NCBI GenBank assembly: GCA_947652115.1
Contig: OX393563.1
Location: 5,857,659-5,921,658, forward strand
Origin: Blastomussa wellsi
Lineage: Eukaryota > Cnidaria > Anthozoa > Scleractinia > Plerogyridae
Length of the DNA stretch: 64,000 bases
Direction: 5' to 3'
Made by a program: the position numbers and the translations under genes. A model generated the notes under the pieces. It did not search any database. It had not been told where the DNA came from and was given only the letters and a program-made list of their open reading frames with translations. Of the stretch, positions 36,071 through 48,000 are shown piece by piece. Positions within the stretch are counted from its first letter, which is position 1, and each line of letters starts with the position of its first letter.

Positions 36071-39000
36071 CTGTTTAAAACCAACAAACAATATCACTTT
36101 AGCAGCTGGATGTTTCCAGCAACGCTGATCAATGGTTTCAAGTCGAGGCTGGCGTGGGCATGAAGCTTTGTGCTAATTGTCCACCCTAGCCCCGACTTGA
36201 AACCACTGTCCAACCATCGAAAAATGCGGGAAAGGTCTATAAAGTTAAGTAAAGTAAAGCATTTTAACACCAACTGATTCAGCTGCCGGCGCTCAACTCC
36301 ACCTTCTATGGCATGAAGCTGGCTAGTAGTATTTTTATTTATTTACTCCTTGGTGGATAGAGGCACTGTAAGAGTAAAGTGTTTTGCCCAAGAACTCAAC
36401 ACAACGACCCATGCCAGGATTCGAACCCGGACCGTTCGAAAAGGAGTCCACAACTGCATGTTATGGTCTGCTGTTCTGGCCATTGCTACGTTATATAAAA
36501 TAACATGAATTGTCTAATCTGGTCCAGGTCAATGTTATGCACCTTATTTCAAAATGGCTACCATCTTAATATTCTTTTGTTGGTATTCAAATAAGCCCTT
36601 CTTGCCTCGATTTTAAGCGCAAAAATCAAAAGAATATTTTATAATGACCGAGGCAACAAGGGCCAATTTGTATGTACATAAATCAGCGGCCATTTTGGAA
36701 TAAGGTGTATGTTAGGTCTTCCAGCGCAGTAACCATAAGGCCACCACGCCTCCCACTGACGACCAGTAGGCCGAAAAAATTTCAGCTAACACTGATGTGT
36801 GAAGTTATACAAATGCTTCACCTCTTCCAAACGTAAACGAACCAGTGCATTACCTGGCAGTAGTCACGAGCAACGTTTGGTGTTGGGTTGCTTGTCGATG
36901 TAAAGTCGAATCCTTTCCTTCCATGAAATACCCACGAGTAACGGTGACTTTTGGAGGCCTTGTGGAACCATACTACAATTCTCTTGCACTTGACTGTTAT
37001 AGCTTGCCTGACTCTGGTGCTAAGAAGTCTCAGGAAGTTAAATTGAACTTTACTGGCAGTGTAGTTGATCTACAAATGAAGTGGAAGCGTATTAGAACAA
37101 TTTCTGTAGTGAATAGGTTCAAAGACGAACTCCCAGTTGTTTTGAGTAATCAATGAACAGTTGTAAAATGATAGGTTAAAAAATGTGAGATAAAGTTCAA
37201 TATCAGATGCATTTTTGGTTGTCTGCACAACTGGGTTTTGCGTAGCTAGATTACCTTAAAACCTTCGTCAAGGTTTGAAAATCTCTCCCATGACGCTTTT
37301 GGGCCACTTTTCCAGGTCCTTTTGGGGATCTATTGATTGAAAAAGATATGGTTGTGTTCCTGTTTCTATGACGATTTATACGGTGTCATTGTGTTACCAA
37401 ACGGCGAAGAAATGCTATTTTACTTTACTAAGAAACTCAATACGGATTTAACTATCGTGGTTTGCACTATGGAAAGTAATTCGCATTTGCTTGGGTTCTG
37501 CATTATTGGCTAAAAGATTTCACGCTACTTTCGTATCCAATGAGAGGAAAAACCAAAACCAATCGTGATCCGCTAACATAACACGCGTTTATTCGCTTTT
37601 ACGCCACGTGCATGTGTATACTTCGAGTTTTGATTGGTTCCTGGATATCTGTCTTTTGATTGGTCACAGTGATCACTTTGGATTTGGCGTTAAGACACTT
37701 TAAGGAGACTACTCAGCCTCCGCCATTTTTGATGGGATCGAAATTATGGAAATTGTGTGGTGAAGCGCAATCGTATTGTATTGCTGTGGGCTATGTTACT
37801 GGAAGTGTTTAAATTACCTTTAGCAAGTTTCTCAAGGGCTTTCTTTCGTTTTGTCACAATCCGCGTAAAATATAATACTGAAATTCTCACATGTAGACAA
37901 TAACAAAGGTGTGGCCCTTTAATTAAAAACTACTCTATGCTTCTGTATACTAAGATCTATATTGTAGGCAGCAAGACCAGAAGCTTACTTTATCTCGAAG
38001 AGGAGGAACGCAAGATTCTCCTCCAGCTGTAAAGTTGCAGTACACTTTAATGGCATCAGCAGGGCAGCCAAGGTTTGGATCGATCCAAAAATAACCTGTA
38101 TTGATACGATAAATTATCTGTCAGGGAAATTGTTTTAAAACACCTACGTATACTGCGGAGATCACTTCTCGTTGAAAAACAACAAAAATGAAATTGTAAC
38201 TAGTTTTTCACCATCATGAATGTCGTCAATGTCCAAGAGTTCTTTACAAGTCATGGCTGGATTATCCCGGGTGCCCAAAGGGAATTTGTAGTTCTCCACC
38301 GTGGACGACATGTACAGTAGTGACTTGATGTTTTGCACTGACTGATAAAAATGAAAACAAAAACAAAACAGGTCAGGTCAGGTCCCAAAATTCTTCACAC
38401 GTGGGCACGGTCAGAAACACGCACACGGAAACGGACACACGTGCACGTACAACGGCATACACATGGATTTACAAGCGTTTGATTAACGTACCTGATCTAG
38501 GTTATCGTAATGACCAAGCCTGTGAAGTCCGAGCACCTGGCCGGGGGGACCCTAGATCAATAGTTAATAGTTAAGTTATATTAACATGTTCTAAGTCAGA
38601 GCAGCCACCTTACGCCCACTCACGATTTTCTTAACTGGGCAATCAAATCAGTGACAAAACAGCAACTTACGGGTGGTCCAGTTGCACCCTACAAAGGAAA
38701 CAAAAAACGTTGTTTTAATATGACGCATCCACTATTTCAGCGCACCTGCATTTTAACTCTATTATAGCCTGTTTCGGGAGTTCAGTTGGTTTAGAAAAGC
38801 GCGAAGAACGGCGTGTAAAAACAAGGATGAGGCACAGTCGAAGAAACGCGCTTTCTTCCCCCATCTCGCCTGTTTTCCACTCGCCGTTCTTCATGTTTTC
38901 GCGCAGCTCACAACCAGACCGAACGCCTGTAGCAGGTTTACTCTATTAACACTGAAAGATAATAATTAGACAGAAGGCAACAAATAGCTTAGTAAGCAAG

Positions 39001-42000
39001 ATTCCATATTTGATTTGAGATAAACCGTAAAACCCCCAACTGTTTAAGTTACCGTTTGTAGTGTTGTAGTGCTGTTTGGCTTTCCAATCCCTTTTGAAGG
39101 TTTATTCACTATTTTTTTACCGTGAGATGATGTAGCACGCACAAGGAGACAATGAAAATTATTCACGATTTGAGAAAGGATGAAGCTGTTAGTAGTTAGT
39201 GCCGAAGCGCGGGAAAACGTGCGCGCGAGAGTCACATGGTTTTGATTTTACTTCTGATTGGCTGCACGTGCAAAACGCAGACGCCAATTACTTTCGACGC
39301 TCAAGTGAACATCGTGAATTCATGTAAATTCCCCAGAAAATTGTAAAGAGAAGCATGTACGTACCGAGATTCCTTTAACACCCTACCAAGGAAAACAAAT
39401 AAATGATTAGGTTTTAAAGAACCTTTTACAAATTTGAATGTAACAATTACTTACAAAAAATAACAGGCAAAGCCTCACCTTTTGGCCCGTGGCGCCCTAT
39501 AAAAAATCCAAAAACGCGTAAGTTGTGTCTTTTAAGTACTGTGATGTACGATCTTAAGTTGCACACAAGAATCGATACACTGTCAAGCAGACGTAAAGGT
39601 CATCAACTAAGTAAGGATTCGCAGGATCTATCATAGAGACAGAAAAGAGGCAAAGAAGAAAACTCTTACCGGAACACCTTTGTTTCCCTGTGACAGAAAG
39701 GGTCCAAAAAAAATAAAAGATATCAAAATGAGACATTTGTTATCTGCATGACCATACCACAGATGATTATTTATTTGAAAATATGGAATTAGCCACGAAA
39801 ATATGCATTTATTGGCATGTTACGCAATTGGGAATCCTTACGCGATGTAAGACCAGATTGCCACCATAATTTAAAGCTAGTGGGACTTCGAACGTGATGT
39901 TCGACGAGTTGGCTTCACCGAAAGGTCTCCGATGAGTCTACTGGCGGGGATGCTTGTCAGACTAGCCACGAAAATAAGCAATTTATAAAGGTATGTAATG
40001 TTCTAAGCATTGCACAAATTTAATTACTGGTAGGTCCGCTATATGAAGTGGCAAAACAAGAGGTACTTAAAAGAAGAGGGGTGGCGGGGGAGGAGTGCAG
40101 ATTGTCCAATGGGTAAATAGAGACCATCCATCCTTACCATCACGTAAATGAATCCGGGTGGAATACTTATTCCAACCAGCTGTGTGTGTTTATGTTTACT
40201 ATCCTTTTAATAAGTTGATAAACCTCCAAAAGGCACGCACAGTCTAATACTTCCAAGCATGTCATTCAATTTCTTAAGTCACAGTACAGAACTAAAAACT
40301 TACCACGCCACCAGTAAGGCCCTATAAAAGAGGAAACAAACGTGATTATTTTTATTTCAAAAACACTGACGGACTCTATTTAATAAAATTATGATCGCAG
40401 CTATGATTTCTCATTTTTTTTTTTTTCACTGCCTCTCAGCGTTTGGAACACTATACCCGTTATGTCACACACTATAAAATTAGACTAAAACGAACAAAGT
40501 CTATAGTAAGAAACTAAAAACTACGTCTTCTGGCTTCTTAGGGAAGAACTTGAACGATCTTAAGGAAAATTAATAAAGCCCTTCATCTACAACAAGGAGG
40601 TGTAATACAACATGTTGCACCTCATTTCCGTCAGAGCCTGGGCTGCCCTCAAGACCAGGCTTTCCAGCATCTCCCTATAACATCCAAGACAAAAATTAGT
40701 TTGTTCTCAGTAGTAATAAAAGCTTGTATGTTTTACCACAAAATGACTGAAACTATAAAAATCTCTATACACGGAGTAGTTACTAATTGACAATACAGTG
40801 AACGCCCTTAAAGAAATTCCATCTTAATTAAAATATTTTAAGCGAATGTTAGATAACAACTGCCTGGTTATATATGTACAGCATATCTGTATAGTTTACC
40901 ATTTCTCCTGCCTTGCCAGTCTCTCCACGGAATCCAACAGGACCCTCGGAACCCTTTGAAATACAACATTGTTAAGACATCACAAAAATGAAGCCGCGAC
41001 TTATAGCCAACTTTTTACAGATATCAAGGCAGACGCAGCCTGCAAAAGGGCTCTCTAAACAGAACAGGGGCACAGAAGCGGGCGGCCCGTAGCCACAAGA
41101 GCCAGAGAAAGTTGCTACTTGTTTCTCGCTTCTTTACCCTGTAGATGATCTGTTTACAGGCTTGGCCGACAAATGAAAGCTCACAAGACAGCTTGTACGT
41201 CTTTCAACAATTTTCATAACTAAAACGTTTAGTATCGTAACGGACGGTAAAGCATCCTTTATGCACCCTCAGGTCTATCTCTTTCGTTGCGAACTTGGCA
41301 TCTCAGTAGTAAATGGAGATAATCATGCTTTGGGTGCAAAGTAATTCAGCAAAGCATGGAACTCATACTAAAAAAATACAAATTTAATGCCATTTGTTTG
41401 TACTAGAGTAGAAACGAATTCAATTATGATCTATTGACGGTTAACTCCTTCTATAAGTCACACTTTCGGGACCGTAACTGGTGTTATTTTCAATAATTCA
41501 CTGCATTGATACTTCTTATACGTCATTTCAACTCTTGCCGTAATAGCGACGTGTCCGCAAGGCGGGCGTTGACTGCACATCCATTCACCTTTTTACCAAG
41601 TACGATACAGTTCTAACAACAAACAAACAACCAAACCCGATTTCCTTTCTGTCCGGCTGGTCCCTTGCTCCCGAGACTTCCTCTCTCTCCCTTTAGAACA
41701 AAACAAACAAATCGATAATTGTAAGAATAATCCAGCACAGAACCTTCACGCTCAAGGATCTATAAACATGTTAGCGCTTTTCTGCCAATAACAGCTCACC
41801 ATCTCGCCTCGTAGTCCCAGGTCTCCGGGAGCACCTATTCCTCCGGGTTCTCCCTGTTGAAAAAAATAAACACCTTCCAGTCAGATATTTGTTACTCGAC
41901 GTGACAAAAGAATACTGATTGATCGATTAGAAGACAAAGCGATGTTACCTCAACTCCTTTCGTTCCTGGGTCGCCAATTTCTCCAATCGGTCCTCTTACA

Positions 42001-45000
42001 CCCTTTCCGAAAAATAGAAATAAATTAGATAAACCAGTGAGGTAATGTGAATGAATGGTACATAGTTGCAAATATTTCCTTCATGTAAGTAGGTCTCGCT
42101 CGCTATGCTTGGTTTTACGTTAGCATTTTCACGAATTCTAAGTTCCACGATCATTTGCTATGCACCAAGGTGTGTTCTAAGAGACCCTGCCTTAGGTTAA
42201 AGGTTGACAAGAGGAGTAGGAAAATAGGAACGGAATAAGGGTAGAAACCAATACTCTCAAACAATATGCAAAATATATTTTTACAGGTGGCTAACAAAGA
42301 AACATTACCTGTAACCCTGTCGAACCGTCAGGCCCTCTCATTCCAGGTGGACCAACACTTCCCTATATATATATATAAAATAGCATGAGTACTCGAATCT
42401 GTCAATTAGAGCATTAGGTTGCCAATGTAGCCGCCTCGGGCTACAACAAATGAAAGAGCCTAAGATATAAGATATCGCAGTTATTATATTGCTGTGTACA
42501 TACCTTAGACCCTGGTTGTCCACTTGCTCCAAGACTCCCTTGCTCACCTTGCTCGCCCTGTAATATGAATTGCATTTTATTACGAAATAAATGCTCAGGT
42601 TTACGTTTTTGTTTTCCGCCCCCTAGTTGTGGCGTCAACTAATCTTAAACTCCACAAAACATAAGTAACAAAAACACTGTGTACAAGAGATAATCGACTT
42701 TCGAACAACCCAGCCCTGGGTGACAAGAGACAATGTGAGGGTAATGAAAGTATCTTGCACAAGACCACAATAAATTAACTTTGCTATGTTTGAACCTGGA
42801 CCGATCGATCCAAAATGCAATGTTCACAAATATTTTAAACAAACTATAAGTTAAATATAGAAAGAAGAATAACACCTTTTCACCCCTCCCTCCACCGCCT
42901 CCTTGAACACCTGGTTTTCCTGTTGCCCCCTGAAGAAAAAATTTAAATGAAACAGGAATTAACAAAGAAGTTGGAAAAAGCTAAACGAAAATGCTACTAT
43001 TTACTATCTTATATACAGTATGTTGCCCTATTTCCGGACACTTTTTGCATAAACCGCTGAAATTCAGCCAAGCTTTTTGTTTCGATTATTTAGCGAAGAA
43101 GTCATCAATGTTTTGAAACCGGCCAACAAGCCGACATATTTGATTTGTATCACGGTAAGACGAGTAAGACTGGCGACTGATTTATTAGATACTGGACTGG
43201 ACTTGGAAAACAACACTCAAGTATTTTTTTCCAAATAATTATTTCAGGTGAGTTGAAATTATGGAAGGGAGTTATAAAAACGCTTGTCTTTCAACAACTC
43301 TTCGATAAGATTGCATTTAAAACAGAAACTAGTTTGCTATCGTTAGATGTCCGGAAATAGGAACACCTCACCAAAAATGCAAGTAAACTTTTTTGTGGTC
43401 AAGTTCGAAGATACGAAACTGAAAATAGAAAATTCTGATATGCTGACATACCTAGTCCTTTAAGCTTGACGTATGTCCAAAAAAAAGTTAATCTGTATCG
43501 TATTTTGGGAGAACAGACTGCTTAACTGTAAATAGGTAATTCGACGCGCGCTAAAAATCGCATTTAAGAAGAAACAAAATTTACCTACCTCAACTGAAAA
43601 CGAATGCTCTCGCCTAAACGGAGCGTGGCTTGGCCACGAAGGTATCAAACGAAAGCTGACTAGTCGATAAGTCTTTGTAACGTATCGATCGGATTTGTTT
43701 TATTGTTTCAACGAAATACGGAATCGTTAAGTCGAAGTGTCCGGAAAAAGGGGTGTCCGGGAAATAGGGCACCATACTGTACTCCAAACGAAGTCGAAGG
43801 AATAAAAAACTTATTATTACCGAAAGTCCTTCCATCCCAGAGTCTCCGCTTTGTCCTTTAAATCCACGTTGGCCCTGAAGTTGGGAACGAATGATAAAAT
43901 TAACAACAACAACACATGTCAACTACCTACGTAAACTACGTAAACTACCTTCTGTCCAGGTGAACCATTCTTGCCATCCTTGCCCCTTTTCCCTCGTTCA
44001 CCCTGGAAATCAATAAAAATAAATCCAATAAGTACATAACAAACGTGAAATACTGATGACGGAAACATTTTCCACTTTTTAAACAAGAATACTACTGCGG
44101 AAAAATACCTTTCCTCCAGGGTCACCAATAAGGCCATTTATACCCGGAGCACCAGTAAGTCCCTACAATTGCAACAAGAAAGTAAGAGAACAAGGTTACA
44201 CAATCTGGCATCTCCATGCATGATATTTTCAGACCTAAACAAGAACTGTAAGCTATACATACCCCATGACCTATGATTCCGGCATCTCCAGGAGGGCCCG
44301 AAGTACCAGGCAAGCCCTGTAACAAAGCGTTTTTTGAACGCGTAAGGAAAACAGGTCATAAGTTTAAAAGTTAACACCCCATTCAAACCAACAGAACGTG
44401 TTTAATCAAATCAGGTTTAATAAAAATGAATGAAACTCGGCGACAGAAAACATGTTCTTTCATTGTGCTAAACTTTGACAACTTTGCAGTCGACAAACCT
44501 CAGTTAGCGAACTCTAATAAAAAATAATTTTTAAGGTGTTTCACTATGCTTGGGCGTGAATGGAAAATAAGACGTGTTTTGGAAGAGACTAGCCATGAAA
44601 GGGGAAAAGCCTCCATTACATAATTTTTATTCCACTAACATAATACCACCAATTACTTTAACACAATAATGCAGCTATGTTCAAAGTTCCAGCTGGCCAT
44701 CACAGTTACAAAACATTTTACAAAAATATACTTGAAATAGTGTGGAGATCTTTTCAGTTTTTTCCCTGCATTTCTGCGCGTAAAAGCTTGTTGACCTACA
44801 GATAAACTGATCAACTGATTAAGAACTAAGTAATAAGAACTTTACCTGACCTCCTGTCGAGCCTCTGCCTCCTCTGTCGCCTGGCGGCCCTATAAATGAC
44901 TACAAGAAAAATTGAAAGGCAATGTTATGAGAGATGAGATGCAAATCAGGAAAATACTTTTTTTTTCGCAATCCCACACCTTGGAGTTGAGTTGTCCTAC

Positions 45001-48000
45001 AGATCTGTGAACATTTTGCATGGCTCACGTGGAAGGGTGCAAAACCTACGACTGACCTGGGTAAACTAAATCCGGCCTAATTGGCTTTGCTGTGACAGTA
45101 CAGTAGAGATGTGGAGGATGAAAGGGTTACAGTGCTATGCTGAAAGGACTGAGGCGTTCAATGCGTGCCAAATACCAAATACACCTACTGGTATTCCGGG
45201 CATGCCGCGTTCACCAGGCTGACCTTTTCCACCAGCATGACCCTGAAAGAAGTACAAAAAGTGTATGAATATATCTCTTCAGACAGTATCTATAAATTAA
45301 TCACTGTCAGCTTCTGTCTTAATTAAAGCCGGTATCCAAGCAGCAACGACTTGATTTGGTGGTATATATACATGTACATGTTGCTTGCATGTATATCGAT
45401 GCAAAGATACATACTTAAAATTGAATAAAAGAAACGTGGACTAACCATTCGTCCCTTTCTCCCAGATGATCCTCTACTTCCTTTCTCGCCCTTTTCACCC
45501 TAACAACAACAAAATGCAACACAAAGCGTCTTTAAAAACAATCAAGACACCGAGACTTACCACGTCCCAATACTTGTTAATAAACCACTCAACATGACAC
45601 GAGCGTGGGACAAAGAAAAAAATAAAAAAATAAAATTCCTCGGTAGAGTAAAACAAACCGACAACTGAAATCTGCATAGTGAAATTACCGTCTCTCCTAT
45701 GTCACCTTCTTCTCCAATTTCTCCAAGAGCACCAGGCTCACTACTCTATAGAAAAAATAAACATTATGCTGTAACAGCAAAGACGTCTGATTTTAAGGAG
45801 CTACGTCATCATTCGCGCACTTTGAAAAGTTTAGCCTAAATTTTTCAAAATCGCCATTTCATCCGTTTCAATCTTCTTCATCCTCAGCCATCCTTGTTCC
45901 TTTTTGGTTTAGTATTGTTTTTAGTTTTCTTACATTTTAATGGTAATTTAGGTTGTCGAAGAAATGACTCGAAATATCGTGACGTAGCTACTTTAACGCT
46001 GAAGAGAAGAGCGTGTGTGGTTTTGAAAGGTAAAGCTAGCTCGTATTTTTGACGAGCGAACGATGAATGTTCACATCGATTGTTTTGATGGTTGGGGTGA
46101 GCCTGCATCGTAGGCTGAGGCAAAGCTTATATTTTCCAAGTTCACAGCTGCAAAATACTCACCATAGGGCCCATGTCACCTGTAGAACCTGGTCCTCCTC
46201 GCAAACCTGGAGTTCCCTGTCAAAATTACGGCCATACAAATATTATGTACTGCAGGGCCGTAGGAGTAGGGGGGGCCGGGGGGGCCCGTGCCCCCCCACT
46301 TTTTTGTAGAAAGTGTGACATGAATTAGACATAATGTACGTAATGATTTAAAGAAGTAGAAACGAAAATGCCATATTTTGTGAGTAAATATGGTTTCAAG
46401 GTTTTTAAGCTCAAATTTTTTTTTTTTTTTAAAATAATAACATTTCCTGGAAGCGTATATAACTAGATGCCAGCCTTTGCTTATCAGACTCTTATCTAAT
46501 GCCAGGAGGATTGCGTTACCCTTCATGGCGGATAAAGTTAATTTTATTTAATATCTAACTTCTCTCTGCCACGTGTATGGTCGGCTAACAACTATTTCAG
46601 TTGCTTCCTTCTATTTGGCTGCTTTAATCAACGATCTCGCCGTCGATATTTTATCCTTTCGCTGTGGATTATTGTATAAAAAGGTAGGCAATTATAACAA
46701 ATTATCTAAAATGTTAATAGTTATTTTTTCATGATAACTTAGGAAAAATTGCCCCCGCTGCAGAGACTTCGTGACATGTCTATGCACTTCTCAAATGAAA
46801 AACAATGTACCAATGTTTATTCAGGCCAGGGTTAATCGGATGTTATGCTGATGCCATGGTATTGTTAAAAATGCCAACAGTCTGTTATGACTGAGACTTT
46901 TCGGTCAAACAATTTAAGTCCCACTTATTATTACTTCAATTTGTTGTGCAATCCGTCAAATTTCATTTACTTTAATCATAGTTATTTTTAGGATAGTGAT
47001 TCTGTCATTTCTGCAGCAGTGGGCAGTTGCGGCAGCAAAACCTTAACGTTTTCAAAGTACATTAAAACGGCGTTAAGTGTAACCTCGAGAAAACAATTTT
47101 TGTCTTCTGGAGAACGTTTTTGAATGGAAATTGTTTTCGAACGAAAACGGAAAATTAAAATAAATTTGTTAGATTAACTTCGGTGTTCACTGAATCATAA
47201 TAGCGCAGAAATTGCGGCATACGTTTTTCACACATGTGAATCTCTCTTAGAACGGATATCAATAAATATGGATCTGAAATGCTTTAAGTTCGCTCGAACT
47301 TGTCAACAAATATCACCTCGCCAGGGACTCCAAAATGCACCAAATGGCGCCAGAGCGCGTCTAATTTTTGAAAATTTCCCGGGGGAGGATGCCCCAGGAC
47401 CCCCCTACAGGGAATGGGCCTTCGGCCCATTCAAAAAAGTATCCCCCCCTGAAACTGTAGTGCCCCCTCACTTCCAAATTCGTTCCTACGGGCCTGTGTA
47501 GTAGAGGAAAAATGAGGGATAAGACTCTGCGTCAATAAGAATTCGAATTATCCCTTCTCGCTGACTTCTATGTTATAGCCAAAATGACTTCAAAACACAT
47601 GTTGAAAAACTGCATTGCGAAGTGAGCCAGTAATTTCCCCTCACTTTTCACCTTTCAGCTTTTCTAGTAACATACCTCGTGTCCCTTCATTCCAGGATCT
47701 CCCCATAAACCAGGATTGCCTTCTTCGCCCTAAACGACAAGATATAAATAGCAAATAGTTAAGACCTTATACACGCTGGTTGAATTTGGTGCCAATAGCA
47801 AGGATAGTTAAACACACCTTGGATCCCTGCTTTCCATGAGCACCGATTAAACCAGGAATTCCAGGCTGGCCCTAGGGAGAAGTAACAAAAGCAAACCAGA
47901 AGTTACTTGGGGTTAATTAGGAAAACCAAAGGCACGTAAAATATGAAACAATCAAACCTCTTTTCCTAAGGTTCCTTGAATTCCAGGCATTCCAACATCT

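Noticed and set aside
36845..37156. 103-codon plus-strand frame
   Set aside because: It is the antisense shadow of the collagen COLF1 exon at 36854-37069, which has clear motif support on the minus strand.
40138..40185. Possible extra collagen exon ([14 protein letters not shown]) on the minus strand
   Set aside because: It has splice-like ends, but the sequence is not Gly-X-Y and would break the helix between two perfect micro-exons.
44846..44889. 44-nt version of the collagen exon using the TATAG acceptor
   Set aside because: It would shift the frame of every downstream exon; the 54-nt version with the better pyrimidine tract keeps the frame.
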